Shown piece by piece: positions 16,988 through 25,727 of a stretch of 64,000 bases of DNA. The notes beneath the pieces are model-generated. The model was given only the letters and a program-made list of their open reading frames with translations. It was not told the DNA's origin and searched no databases. The DNA is from Pseudomonas matsuisoli (lineage in GTDB: Bacteria; Pseudomonadota; Gammaproteobacteria; Pseudomonadales; Pseudomonadaceae), in the NCBI RefSeq assembly GCF_014647635.1, contig NZ_BMPO01000001.1:1-64000 (forward strand), read 5' to 3'. The position numbers and the translations under genes are program-made. Positions within the stretch are counted from its first letter, which is position 1; every line of letters starts with the position of its first letter.

Positions 16988-17440
16988 ATGGACAACAAAG
17001 CAACGATCTCCGAACTGAATGACCTGATCGAAACCTGCCTTGACGGCTACAAGGGATTCAAAGAGTGCGCGGACGACCTCAAGGATCCGCAACTGAAATC
17101 CACCATGCTCAAGCGCGCGGAAGATTGCAGCCAGGCAGCCACCGAACTGCAACAGCTCGTCACCCGCCTCGGCGGTGACCCAGAGCAGAAGGCCAGCGTT
17201 TCGGGCGCTCTGCACCGCAAGTGGGTCGACATCAAATCCGCGGTGACCGGCAAGAGCGACGAGGCGATCCTCAATGAATGCGAGCGTGGCGAAGACGTCG
17301 CCCTCAAGAGCTATAAGGAAGCGCTGGAAAAAGATCTGCCAGCCGAAGTACGCATGGTCGTCGAACGTCAGCTGCAAGGTGTCCAACGCAACCATGACCA
17401 GGTCAAAGCCCTGCGTGACGCTGCTCGCGCCCGCGGATAA
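16988..17440 (+). CDS. PA2169-type ferritin-like four-helix protein (DUF2383)
   Basis: A 150-aa all-helical protein of the family named after P. aeruginosa PA2169, found widely in pseudomonads and often stress-induced. It begins LNDLIETCLDGYKGFKECAD and contains LKRAEDCSQAATELQQLV and LNECERGEDVALKSYKEAL. The helical bundle resembles ferritin-like folds, but the Glu/His pattern for a di-iron site is not obvious. AGAGG lies before the ATG. A strong stem-loop follows the stop. Confidence 0.8.
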   Translation: MDNKATISELNDLIETCLDGYKGFKECADDLKDPQLKSTMLKRAEDCSQAATELQQLVTRLGGDPEQKASVSGALHRKWVDIKSAVTGKSDEAILNECERGEDVALKSYKEALEKDLPAEVRMVVERQLQGVQRNHDQVKALRDAARARG

Positions 17441-17448
17441 ATTGCATC

Positions 17449-17474
17449 GAGTGGTTGCCTGAAGGCAACCACTC
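17449..17474 (+). terminator. Stem-loop after the PA2169-type gene
   Basis: GAGTGGTTGCCT is followed two bases later by its exact complement AGGCAACCACTC, starting 8 bp after the stop. It lacks a good T-run. Confidence 0.6.
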
Positions 17475-17698
17475 AGCCCCTTGCGAGCTTGAAGGACTAT
17501 CGCGCAAATGCGCAGGTGTTTCTTTACAGCAGACGTTTCGTTTCAACTGGCCCCAATTCGCCTTTCGTAACGCCCGCTACACCACTCCCTCATTTTTCTA
17601 TTCGAACCGCTACGGCTGTACCCCGTGACGAGTACAAATGACGCCCGCGGCTCCCCTACAAGCGCCGGTTCATTCGGGAAAAGGCATCAACTCGAGAA

Positions 17699-17881
17699 CT
17701 AGGGCTTGTCGCTCTTTTCTTGCTCGCTGAGCGTGACGACCTTCGCCGCGGCTTCGGTCTCCGAATTGAAATGGAAGGTCTCGCCGTTTTCGGCAAGCAC
17801 CTGGAAGACGGTGCTCTGTCCTGGCCGGCGATGCTCTTCAGGGATGTCCGTGCCTTGCAGCTGTTTCAATGTAACGGCCAT
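17699..17881 (-). CDS. Small hypothetical protein, 60 aa
   Basis: A short acidic cytoplasmic protein (MAVTLKQLQGTDIPEEHRRP, then VFQVLAENGETFHFNSETEA). GAGGA seven bases before the ATG and neighbour-like codon choice support it as real. No known domain is recognised. It lies downstream of the TonB receptor gene on the same strand, 172 bp away. Confidence 0.6.
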   Translation of the reverse strand: MAVTLKQLQGTDIPEEHRRPGQSTVFQVLAENGETFHFNSETEAAAKVVTLSEQEKSDKP

Positions 17882-18053
17882 GTGTTCGTCCTCGCGCTGA
17901 GTAAAGCCCAGTCAAAGGGCCAACGCTATTCCGACAGCAGTAGCTCGACCGAAGTGCACAGCGAAGTGTTTCCGATCGCTAATTAGGTAGTGCGCTCAAC
18001 CTGTGCTCATCTTGCGAACACCAGATGAGTGCAATCAGGTTAGTTTGCATGAC

Positions 18054-20195
18054 CTAATTGAAGTGATACGCGACGCCGACGAACGCACCGAATCCTTCAC
18101 CCGGCGTCGAACGCGCCGCATCCCCGCCGTTATCGTTATAACCCGGGGTGACCGTGGCGGCGTAGCGCTTGTCCGTGAGGTTGCGCAGGTCGAGCCAGGT
18201 CTGCCAATCGCCTTTCGGCGCCGCATAGCCCAGCGTCGCGCCGAAGATGGCGTAGGCGTCGGCGTAATAGGAGTTCGCGTAATCGACGGCCACTTTCGAG
18301 GCGTACTGGGTGTTAAGCCCCGCGTAGAAACCCGTCGGATGGTCGTAGCGCAACTCGGCCTGATAGTAGTGACGCGGCAGGCCTGGCAAGCGATTGCTGC
18401 CGTAGGTGTCATCGTCACGGTAGTGGAAGTCACTGAACGTATAGGCCTGACGCAACGCCAGCGCACCGGCCGCGCCGCCCTGCCAGAGCGAGCTTTCCAT
18501 CCCTGCTTCGATTCCCTGATGCACGGTAGGGCTGGCGTTGGATTCGGCAATGACGTTCGGCTCGACTTCCACGCTGAGTAGCTCGTGGCGAACGGCCGAA
18601 TAGTAATAGGCCAGGTCCCAACGCCCGATGGCGGAATCCCCACGCGTGCCGATCTCGAAGGTGGTCGCCGTCTGGTTATCCAGAGAAACCGCCGCGCTTT
18701 GCCGGTTGCTATAGGGCTGGTTGCTGGCAGGGAAACGATATGGCGAACCCCAGATCATCGACCAGGGATGTGGTGGTTCCACCGAGCGGCTGATATTGCC
18801 GTACACCTGCAGGTCCGGGTCGATCTGGTAGCGCAGGCCGATGCGAGGCGCGTAATCCCATTGGTGTTCGCTGACCTTGTCGTCATTGGCCGGCCAGGTC
18901 ACTTCACTTTCACGTCGCGTGTAGATCAACGCGAGCCCCGTGGTCAGCCACAGGTCTGGTGCCAGTTCCAGGTCGTTGCTGGCATGGATGACGTTGTCCG
19001 AGCCCTGGTGGATGTAGTCGCGCATCAGGGTGCCCGACGGGTAGGTCGTGCCGCCCACGGTCAACGGCATATGCGCCGTCTCCCTCGACTTGGTACTCGG
19101 CAGGTTCGTCGTAGTACGGAAACCGATCGTGGAATTGCTATCGAGACCGAACAACGTGTGATGCCGGCGGTAGGCAAGCGAACCGCTGACGTCGCTGTAG
19201 TCTACTCGCACGCGGTAGTCGCTTTCGCGAATGTCCATGGGGTAATGGTGGTAGGCCAGCCCCACTTCCAGCGAAGAGTCATCATCCAGTTGCAAGGTCG
19301 TCTTGTTCGCCAGCCAGGTGCTCCCCGGCTGATCGCGTCGAGCGTCGATGCGCAAGCTGTTAGCGCTGGCATCGCGTGGGCTGTGCTCGATCTGCGCCTT
19401 GGTCAGCCGGCCGGGCGTGTCGTGCTCGGTTTCGCGGTAGCGCAGGTAGAAGCGCGTTTCCAGATTTTCGTTGATGCGGTAACCGACGTTAGCCGCAACG
19501 CCTTTACCGCTGCCGGACGCATGATCCTGGTAGCCGTCGTAACGGCTGTCGGTGAGGTTGATGTAGTAGTCGAGGTCACCAATCTGCTGGCCGGAGCTGA
19601 TGCTACGTTTCTGGTAGCCATGGCTGCCGGCCTCGTAGCGCAACTGCAATTTGTCGGCATCCCGGCCAGTGCGGGTAATGTAGTCCACGGCGCCACCGAG
19701 CGTCAGGGCCCCGCGATCGAATCCGTTGGCCCCACGCAGTACCTCGGCGCGGCTGAGCCACAGGGGTTCGAGCAGTTCATAGGGCGTGCCGCCCGATCCT
19801 GTCAGGGGCAAGCCGTCGAGCAATACGTGCAGACCCGATGCGTGCGCGCCGGGGCCCCGATTGATACCCGAGCCGCGCACCGACACCTTCAGTCCTTCGT
19901 TACCTGGCGATTGCGCATAAACGCCCGGCTGATAAGCCAAAACGTCCTGATTACCGGCGACACGCCCGCTGGCAACGCGGTCCATGTCCACCAGATTGGT
20001 TCCACCCGGCACGCTCTTCAACTGCGCCTCGGCTGCCTGCTGTTCAGTCAACGTCTGGCTGGAGACCCGAACGCTATCCAGCTGGACAGCGCCGGGCGCG
20101 GTATCGGCATAGGCAGCCGAAAACGAGCCAAAGGCCAGCAAGCCGGTTGCGAAAAAGTGACCTGTACGCAGGGGAAAAGGAGGCAGTGAACGCAT
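18054..20195 (-). CDS. TonB-dependent outer membrane receptor
   Basis: 713 aa. A signal peptide ends near SAAYA. A plug domain follows (VPGGTNLVDMDRVASGR, VSVRGSGINRGPGAHASGLH, VLRGANGFDRGALTLGGAVDYITR), then a 22-strand barrel with NQTATTFEIGTRG and a C-terminal aromatic strand (FGAFVGVAYHFN). The plug resembles ferric-siderophore receptors, but the ligand cannot be read from sequence. No N-terminal signalling extension for a FecR system is present, and I see no Fur box or cobalamin riboswitch upstream. It is not adjacent to siderophore synthesis or ABC genes. Confidence 0.85.
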   Translation of the reverse strand: MRSLPPFPLRTGHFFATGLLAFGSFSAAYADTAPGAVQLDSVRVSSQTLTEQQAAEAQLKSVPGGTNLVDMDRVASGRVAGNQDVLAYQPGVYAQSPGNEGLKVSVRGSGINRGPGAHASGLHVLLDGLPLTGSGGTPYELLEPLWLSRAEVLRGANGFDRGALTLGGAVDYITRTGRDADKLQLRYEAGSHGYQKRSISSGQQIGDLDYYINLTDSRYDGYQDHASGSGKGVAANVGYRINENLETRFYLRYRETEHDTPGRLTKAQIEHSPRDASANSLRIDARRDQPGSTWLANKTTLQLDDDSSLEVGLAYHHYPMDIRESDYRVRVDYSDVSGSLAYRRHHTLFGLDSNSTIGFRTTTNLPSTKSRETAHMPLTVGGTTYPSGTLMRDYIHQGSDNVIHASNDLELAPDLWLTTGLALIYTRRESEVTWPANDDKVSEHQWDYAPRIGLRYQIDPDLQVYGNISRSVEPPHPWSMIWGSPYRFPASNQPYSNRQSAAVSLDNQTATTFEIGTRGDSAIGRWDLAYYYSAVRHELLSVEVEPNVIAESNASPTVHQGIEAGMESSLWQGGAAGALALRQAYTFSDFHYRDDDTYGSNRLPGLPRHYYQAELRYDHPTGFYAGLNTQYASKVAVDYANSYYADAYAIFGATLGYAAPKGDWQTWLDLRNLTDKRYAATVTPGYNDNGGDAARSTPGEGFGAFVGVAYHFN

Positions 20196-20370
20196 GATGC
20201 TAGGGGAATCTCCGAGGGAACAGCGGGCAAGTTCTGGGGAAAGACGTGGCTATGACGCACAAGACGCGTGACGGACCACGTTTCTGCGGGCCTCAGCCAG
20301 AGGCGGCGCATGATGATGGCCACGGGCGTCGCCGGCAACCGTTGGATGCGGTAATGCAGGGCCAATCATG

Positions 20371-20460
20371 TGTAGGGGCGGGTTTACCCGCGAACGCGGT
20401 GGCTGGGCCGGCGCGATCTTCACGGCGAAAATAGTCTTCGCGGGTAAACCCGCCCCTACA
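20371..20460. repeat. Inverted REP pair, GGGGCGGGTTTACCCGCG type
   Basis: Two perfect 24-bp inverted arms (20371-20394 and 20437-20460) with the palindromic core GGGTTTACCC, separated by 42 bp. The arrangement is that of a BIME-like REP doublet. Confidence 0.85.
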
Positions 20461-20512
20461 AAAACCATTACCAGCCCGGCACAAACAGATCAGCCGGCAA
20501 GAAAACATGGGA

Positions 20513-20545
20513 TAAAAAAATGCGCCCATCTGGGCGCATTTTTTA
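20513..20545 (-). terminator. Bidirectional terminator after carboxynorspermidine dehydrogenase
   Basis: TGCGCCCA-TC-TGGGCGCA stem flanked by A-run on the left and T-run on the right, so it can terminate in both directions. It begins about 12 bp after the stop of the leftward gene. Confidence 0.85.
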
Positions 20546-20556
20546 CTACGGGTCGA

Positions 20557-21801
20557 TCAGACGAGCGCATCCCACGGGCGATCGCCCTGCTCGTCCTTGA
20601 TCCGCGTAGGCAGGCCCATCACGTCCAGCGCCTTGAGGAACGGCTCGGCCGGTAGCTCTTCCACGTTGACCATACGCGACACGTCCCACTCGCCACGGGC
20701 TACCAGCAGCGCAGCGGCAACCGGAGGCACGCCGGCGGTGTAGGAAATGCCCTGGCTGTCCGTCTCAGCGAACGCTTCTTCGTGGTCGGCCACGTTGTAG
20801 ATGAAGACCTCACGCGGCTGGCCATCCTTGGTGCCTTTGACCAGATCGCCGATGCACGTCTTGCCGGTGTAACCCGGTGCCAGCGAGGACGGATCAGGCA
20901 GCACGGCCTTCACCACTTTCAATGGCACGACCTCCAGGCCTTCGGCGGTTTTCACCGGTTGCTCCGAGAGCAAACCGAGGTTCTTCAGCACGGTGAACAC
21001 GTTGATGTAGTGCTCGCCGAAGCTCATCCAGAAGCGCACGTTCGGCACGTTCAGGTTCTTGGAGATCGAGTGCACTTCGTCGTGGCCGGTCAGGTAGAGG
21101 TTCTGGGAACCCACGACAGGCAGATCATCCGTACGCTTGACCTCGAACATGGTGTTGGTCGTCCACTGGCTGTTCTGCCAGCTGTAGACCGTACCGGTGA
21201 ACTCGCGGAAATTGATTTCCGGGTCGAAGTTGGTCGCGAAATACTTGCCATGACTGCCAGCATTGACGTCGAGGATGTCGATCGACTCGATCGTGTCGAA
21301 ATGCTGTTGTTGAGCCAGGGCCGCATAGGCGTTCACCACACCCGGGTCGAAACCGACGCCGAGAATGGCTGTAATGTTCTTCTGCTGGCATTCCTCGAGG
21401 TGTTTCCACTCGTAGTTGCCATACCAGGGCGGGGTTTCGCAGATCTTGCCCGGTTCTTCATGAATGGCGGTGTCCAGATAGGCAGCGCCGGTATCGATGC
21501 AGGCACGCAGCACCGACATGTTGAGGAAGGCTGAACCGACGTTGATGACGATCTGCGATTCGGTCTCGCGGATCAGCGTCTTGGTCGCCTCGATATCTAG
21601 TGCATTGAGCGCGAAAGCCTTGATTTCAGCGGGCTGCTTGAGGCTGCCCTTGGCGTTCACACTGTCGATGATGGCCTGGCATTTGGAGATGTTCCGTGAC
21701 GCGATGGCAATACGACCGAGTTCGTCGTTGTGCTGCGCGCACTTGTGGGCCACCACCTTGGCGACACCTCCTGCACCAATGATAAGAACGTTCTTCTTCA
21801 A
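20557..21801 (-). CDS. Carboxynorspermidine/carboxyspermidine dehydrogenase
   Basis: Saccharopine-dehydrogenase-like protein, 414 aa from a TTG start at 21801. GGAGG lies eight bases before this TTG; a GTG nine bases further out would overlap that site, so TTG is preferred. The Rossmann loop is VLIIGAGGVAKVVAHKCAQ. SAFLNMSVLRACIDTGAAYLDTA and GVGFDPGVVNAYAALAQQ are typical. The enzyme reductively condenses aspartate semialdehyde with diaminopropane or putrescine, using NADPH, to carboxynorspermidine or carboxyspermidine. The decarboxylase nspC lies just upstream on the same strand, which makes the assignment strong. A terminator follows. Confidence 0.85.
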   Translation of the reverse strand: MKKNVLIIGAGGVAKVVAHKCAQHNDELGRIAIASRNISKCQAIIDSVNAKGSLKQPAEIKAFALNALDIEATKTLIRETESQIVINVGSAFLNMSVLRACIDTGAAYLDTAIHEEPGKICETPPWYGNYEWKHLEECQQKNITAILGVGFDPGVVNAYAALAQQQHFDTIESIDILDVNAGSHGKYFATNFDPEINFREFTGTVYSWQNSQWTTNTMFEVKRTDDLPVVGSQNLYLTGHDEVHSISKNLNVPNVRFWMSFGEHYINVFTVLKNLGLLSEQPVKTAEGLEVVPLKVVKAVLPDPSSLAPGYTGKTCIGDLVKGTKDGQPREVFIYNVADHEEAFAETDSQGISYTAGVPPVAAALLVARGEWDVSRMVNVEELPAEPFLKALDVMGLPTRIKDEQGDRPWDALV

Positions 21802-21918
21802 TTGTTTCACCTCCAGGGTACTGCGTTGTTAAAACCAGCTAATGCATTAAGTGGATCGGCGTGCGTAGCCGGCACTTACCTGCGCGGTCCGATCCATCCA
21901 TTATTTCGTGACCAATAC

Positions 21919-21944
21919 GGTGGATGAAAAAAGCGTCATCCACC
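21919..21944 (-). terminator. Stem-loop between nspC and the dehydrogenase gene
   Basis: GGTGGATGA and TCATCCACC pair around an 8-base A-rich loop, starting 8 bp after the nspC stop. There is no T-run; it may reduce read-through or stabilise the upstream message. Confidence 0.45.
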
Positions 21945-21951
21945 TCACACG

Positions 21952-23049
21952 TCAGCTAAGGCTCGACAGGTAATCGTCGAAACCGAACTCGCGAACCACA
22001 TCGACACTACCGTCGAGTTGTTTCACCGCGATGGCCGGCATTTTCAGGCCGTTGAACCAGTTTTTCTTGACCATGGTGTAACCAGCCGCGTCAACGAACG
22101 ACAGACGATCGCCGATCGCCAGCGGACGATCGAACTGGTATTCACCGAAGATATCCCCCGCCAGGCAGGATTTGCCGCACACCATGTAGGTGTGCTCACC
22201 CTCGCTCGGCGTCAGCTTGGCGTTCAGGCGGTAGATCAGCAGATCGAGCATGTGCGCCTCGATTGAGCTGTCCACGACCGCAAGATTCTTGCCGTTGTAC
22301 AGCGTGTCGAGCACGGTCACTTCCAGCGACGCGCTGCCAGTGATGGCCGCTTCACCCGGCTCCAGATAGACCTGTACACCGTACTTCTCGGAGAAGCCTT
22401 TCAGGCGTGCACAGAACTCGTCGAGCGCATAGCCCTCGCCCGTGAAGTGGATACCGCCACCGAGGCTGACCCATTCGACTTTGTGGAGCAAATGACCGAA
22501 GCGTTCCTCGATGTGAGCCAGCATCTTGTCGAACAGGCCAAAATCGCCGTTCTCACAATTGTTGTGGAACATGAAGCCGGAAATCTGCTCGATCACGCCT
22601 TCGATCTTCTCCGGGTCCCACTCGCCCAGACGGCTGAAGGGGCGCGCCGGGTCTGCCAGCAGATAATCCGAGCTGCTCACCTGCGGGTTGACCCGCAAAC
22701 CGCGAATGGTGCCCTCGGTCGCCGTGCGGAAACGCTCGAGCTGACCGATGGAGTTGAAGATGATCTTGTCGCAGTTGGCGACCATCTCTTCGACTTCGTC
22801 ATCGGCCCAGGCCACGCTGTAGGCATGAGTCTCGCCGGCGAACTTCTGCCGACCGAGCTTGAGCTCGTAGAGGGACGAAGAGGTAGTGCCGTCCATGTAC
22901 TCCTGCATCAGGTCGAACACCGACCAGGTGGCGAAGCACTTGAGCGCCAGCAGCGCCTTGGCGCCGGAGTTCTCGCGCACGTAGGCGATCTTTTCCATGT
23001 TGGCCAGCAGCTTCTGCTTGTCGATGAGGTAGTACGGCGTCTTGATCAT
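21952..23049 (-). CDS. nspC: Carboxynorspermidine decarboxylase
   Basis: 365 aa, fold type III PLP decarboxylase (alanine racemase-like barrel plus C-terminal sheet). The ATG at 23049 has GGAGG seven bases before it; an upstream in-frame start at 23076 is less likely. The PLP lysine is in LLALKCFATW near residue 41. WVSLGGGIHFTGEGY, VYLEPGEAAITGSASL and MVCGKSCLAGDIFGEYQF, with the substrate-handling Cys, are the family blocks. It removes CO2 from carboxynorspermidine or carboxyspermidine to give norspermidine or spermidine. Together with the downstream dehydrogenase it forms the aspartate-semialdehyde route to polyamines, which does not need S-adenosylmethionine. Confidence 0.9.
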   Translation of the reverse strand: MIKTPYYLIDKQKLLANMEKIAYVRENSGAKALLALKCFATWSVFDLMQEYMDGTTSSSLYELKLGRQKFAGETHAYSVAWADDEVEEMVANCDKIIFNSIGQLERFRTATEGTIRGLRVNPQVSSSDYLLADPARPFSRLGEWDPEKIEGVIEQISGFMFHNNCENGDFGLFDKMLAHIEERFGHLLHKVEWVSLGGGIHFTGEGYALDEFCARLKGFSEKYGVQVYLEPGEAAITGSASLEVTVLDTLYNGKNLAVVDSSIEAHMLDLLIYRLNAKLTPSEGEHTYMVCGKSCLAGDIFGEYQFDRPLAIGDRLSFVDAAGYTMVKKNWFNGLKMPAIAVKQLDGSVDVVREFGFDDYLSSLS

Positions 23050-23341
23050 TTGGGAACCTCCGGCAGGGCCAGCCAAAAAAAGAGGCGAATTGTGCCGTTA
23101 CCGAATGCAGATCGAAAGGGTAAAAGCGGATTTTGCCGCGCGATCAGATGGATGATCTGCCAATGGAGCCTTGGAAGTTCGTCCCTCGACCTCCCAGCAG
23201 GAGGCCGTTCGCGCCCGAAGCGATACGCCATCGCCAATCACCGACATTCAGCGAGCCAATGTCTGCGCCGAAGTAAAGCGGGTTGTTATGACAGGGTTAT
23301 TTACTCAGCTGAATGCTCAACATCAGGGCAACATGGAGCTA

Positions 23342-24109
23342 TCAGGCCCGAACCCATCGCTGGCGCATCCACACGCTCAAAGCGTCCACTAGGAAGACCA
23401 GTACCAGCATCGCCAGAATCACGGTGCTCGCCTGGGGCTCTTGGAAAAGACTGAGACTGACGTAAAGCATCTGCCCCAATCCACCCGCGCCGACGAAGCC
23501 GAGGATCGTCGCCATGCGAATGTTGTTTTCCCAGCGATAGAGCATGTACGCGAGTAGCTGTGGCCAGAGGTTGGGCAGCGTGCCGTAGCAGAACGCGGCG
23601 ATCTGCCCGCCGCCTTGCAGGCGAATGGCGTCTGCCGGCGCCGCGGGCGTGTTTTCCAGCGCCTCAGCGAACAGTCGGCCGAGCACACCAGCGGTATGCA
23701 GCGCGAGCGCGAGCGTTCCGGCGTTGGGACCCAGGCCAGCAGCAAGCACCATGAGCGCCGCCCATACCAGCTCTGGAATAGCGCGCAATGCGTTGAGGAC
23801 AAGGCGTGCGAAACCCGCCAGCGGCCAGCCAAAACGTCCGGCGGCGGGCAGCGCGAGAAACAGCCCGAGTACTGCGGCGAGCAGCGTTCCCAATGCCGAC
23901 ATTGCCAACGTTTCCAGCGCACCGTAGCCGATGGCCCGCAGGTGACCGGTACCGAGATCCGGTCGTAGGAATCGTTCGGCATAAGCCGACATCTGGCTCA
24001 GGTTGTCGCCGCCGAATACGCGCAACAAATCAACACCGAGGTAACCGAACGATGCGAACACGGCGACCAGAATCACCAGCAGGATGAGCCAGTTGGTCAC
24101 TCGCTTCAT
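23342..24109 (-). CDS. phnE: PhnE-type ABC permease, second copy
   Basis: 255 aa with about six membrane spans and the permease EAA-type loop near the C-terminal half (NTPAAPADAIRLQGGGQIAAFCYGTLP, then WENNIRMATILGFVGAGGLGQ). It belongs to the PhnE/PtxC family of phosphonate- or phosphite-like importers. It overlaps the upstream permease gene by 4 nt and is the last gene of the phnD-phnC-phnE-phnE operon. The two permeases would form a heterodimer. Confidence 0.83.
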   Translation of the reverse strand: MKRVTNWLILLVILVAVFASFGYLGVDLLRVFGGDNLSQMSAYAERFLRPDLGTGHLRAIGYGALETLAMSALGTLLAAVLGLFLALPAAGRFGWPLAGFARLVLNALRAIPELVWAALMVLAAGLGPNAGTLALALHTAGVLGRLFAEALENTPAAPADAIRLQGGGQIAAFCYGTLPNLWPQLLAYMLYRWENNIRMATILGFVGAGGLGQMLYVSLSLFQEPQASTVILAMLVLVFLVDALSVWMRQRWVRA

Positions 24110-24933
24110 GCCAGTCGCCCTCGCAATAGACGGCTCAATGCATCCGCCAACATGACGAGCAGCAGGAAGGTCAGCAGCATGCTGGCCACCTCACCGCCGG
24201 CGAACATCCGCAGCGAGAGATCGATCTGCTGCCCGAGGCCACCCGCGCCAACGAAGCCCATGACCACGGATGCACGCACGGCGCATTCCCAGCGATACAC
24301 CGTGTACGACATCAGCTCAGCCGCTGCCGTAGGCAGAATGCCGTAGCAGAACGCGGCCAATCGCCCGCTCCCGGCCTGCATCAAGGCATGCGCTGGGCGC
24401 TGGTCGACCGACTCGAAGATTTCCGCGTAGACCTTGCCCAGCATTCCGGCGTAGGTGATGCCGATCGCCAGTACACCCGCGGTCGGCCCAAGACCGACAG
24501 CTCGAACGAACAGCAGCGCCCAGACGATCTCAGGCACGCTGCGCAGGAAGATCAGCAAACCACGCACTGGCCAGCGCAGCGCCTGCGCCCACCAAAGCGG
24601 GCGTCCCCCACGGCTCGCGGCTGAAAGGGATAGCGCGCGGCTGGCGAACAGGCCCGCCGGAATGGCGATCAGCAGTGCAATGGCCATCCCGGCGGTGGCG
24701 ATCGCCAGCGTCTGCAAGGTGGCGTCGAACAGCAATGCGAGAAATTCGGCGTCGCTTGCCAATGGCCAGAAGCCGGCCAGGAAATTGCCCATGTCGCGTG
24801 CGCTGTCGCCATGCCAAAGCACGGAAACGTCCAGCTCGGCGAGCCGTATTCCCGGCCATAGCAGGATGAGCGCAAGCGCCGTCAGCATCAGCCTCGGCAG
24901 TAGTGCGGGGTCTCGGGTGTCGCGGCTTAGCAT
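24106..24933 (-). CDS. phnE: PhnE-type ABC permease, first copy
   Basis: 275 aa. The start ATG at 24933 lies inside the end of the ATPase gene (ATGCTAA overlap), which sets it. It has about six membrane helices and the coupling segment ESVDQRPAHALMQAGSG, then WECAVRASVVMGFVGAGGLGQQIDLSL. It shares the architecture of its neighbour but not close identity. It is likely to pair with the second permease and the upstream ATPase to import an oxyanion or phosphonate. Confidence 0.83.
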   Translation of the reverse strand: MLSRDTRDPALLPRLMLTALALILLWPGIRLAELDVSVLWHGDSARDMGNFLAGFWPLASDAEFLALLFDATLQTLAIATAGMAIALLIAIPAGLFASRALSLSAASRGGRPLWWAQALRWPVRGLLIFLRSVPEIVWALLFVRAVGLGPTAGVLAIGITYAGMLGKVYAEIFESVDQRPAHALMQAGSGRLAAFCYGILPTAAAELMSYTVYRWECAVRASVVMGFVGAGGLGQQIDLSLRMFAGGEVASMLLTFLLLVMLADALSRLLRGRLA

Positions 24934-25727
24934 CGCGGAATTTGCACAGCCATAGCGTCTGCCTCTGCTGCGGGAGCAGGAACCAGATGTTCGTTGGCGT
25001 AAAGCGCACGCAGTCGCTCGGGAGCCACGTCTGCAGCTGCGCAATCGAACATTACCTGCCCGTCACGCAAACCGATCACCCGAGGAAAATGCGCCAGCGC
25101 CAGCTCGACGTTATGCAGGCTGGCCACGAGCGTTACATTGCGCTCGCGCGCATTCCGGCACAGAACGCCGAGCGTGTGATCGGCCAGCACCGGGTCCATC
25201 GCGGAAACAGGCTCATCAGCCAGCAACAGCTCCGGGGACTGATACAACACGCGGGCGATACCCACACGCTGCAATTGCCCACCCGAAAGCTGACCGCACT
25301 GGGCGAACAACTTATCGGCGAGGTCCAGTTCGGCCAGCGCTTTGCGTGCACCCTCGGCATCGAGCGGATGGAGCAGATTCAACAGGCCGCGTGCCAACCC
25401 CCACTCCGCTAGCCGGCCCGCTGACACTGCCGTGACAACGCGCTGCCGCCCCGGGATAGGTGGCGCCTGGTGAACGAGTCCAATGCGTGAGCGTAGTCTT
25501 TGACGAGATCGATTACCCATGTTCCAGGGTTGTTCGCCCAACACCCGAAGCTCGCCTTCGGTTGGCTTTATCGCTGTAGAGAGGACATTGAGCAGGCTCG
25601 ACTTACCTGCTCCCGAGGGGCCGATCAGCGCAACGCGCTCACCGGCTTCGATCTCTAGATCGACATTTCGAAGCGCCTGCACCGCCTTGCCATGGCGCAG
25701 GCTTGCGCGATGCAGGCCGAGGATCAT
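24927..25727 (-). CDS. phnC: PhnC-type ABC transporter ATPase
   Basis: 266 aa with all nucleotide-binding motifs: Walker A GPSGAGKSS, Q-loop LVHQAPP, signature LSGGQLQR, Walker B LLLADEP, and the switch His in LVASLHNVEL. LLADEPVSAMDPVLAD is the usual PhnC wording. The ATG overlaps the stop of the binding-protein gene by 4 nt, so the operon is tightly coupled. It energises uptake through the two permeases that follow. Confidence 0.88.
   Translation of the reverse strand: MILGLHRASLRHGKAVQALRNVDLEIEAGERVALIGPSGAGKSSLLNVLSTAIKPTEGELRVLGEQPWNMGNRSRQRLRSRIGLVHQAPPIPGRQRVVTAVSAGRLAEWGLARGLLNLLHPLDAEGARKALAELDLADKLFAQCGQLSGGQLQRVGIARVLYQSPELLLADEPVSAMDPVLADHTLGVLCRNARERNVTLVASLHNVELALAHFPRVIGLRDGQVMFDCAAADVAPERLRALYANEHLVPAPAAEADAMAVQIPRC

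Larger units (their letters stand above)
20196..20556. other. Intergenic region with REP pair and terminator
   Basis: These 361 bp lie between two leftward genes. They hold the leader of the TonB receptor gene, an inverted REP pair (20371-20460) and a bidirectional terminator (20513-20545). No coding sequence is seen. Confidence 0.5.

Noticed and set aside
18585-20189. 534-codon open frame antisense to the TonB receptor gene
   Set aside because: The receptor shows signal peptide, plug and barrel motifs; the antisense frame does not and is a GC-skew artefact.
20196-20370. Fur box or cobalamin riboswitch upstream of the TonB receptor
   Set aside because: I looked for GATAATGATAAT-type Fur sites and the B12-box core and found neither.
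20371-20460. CRISPR-like repeat array among the short repeats
   Set aside because: All repeated short sequences occur as inverted pairs, not direct repeats with uniform spacers, and no cas genes are present.
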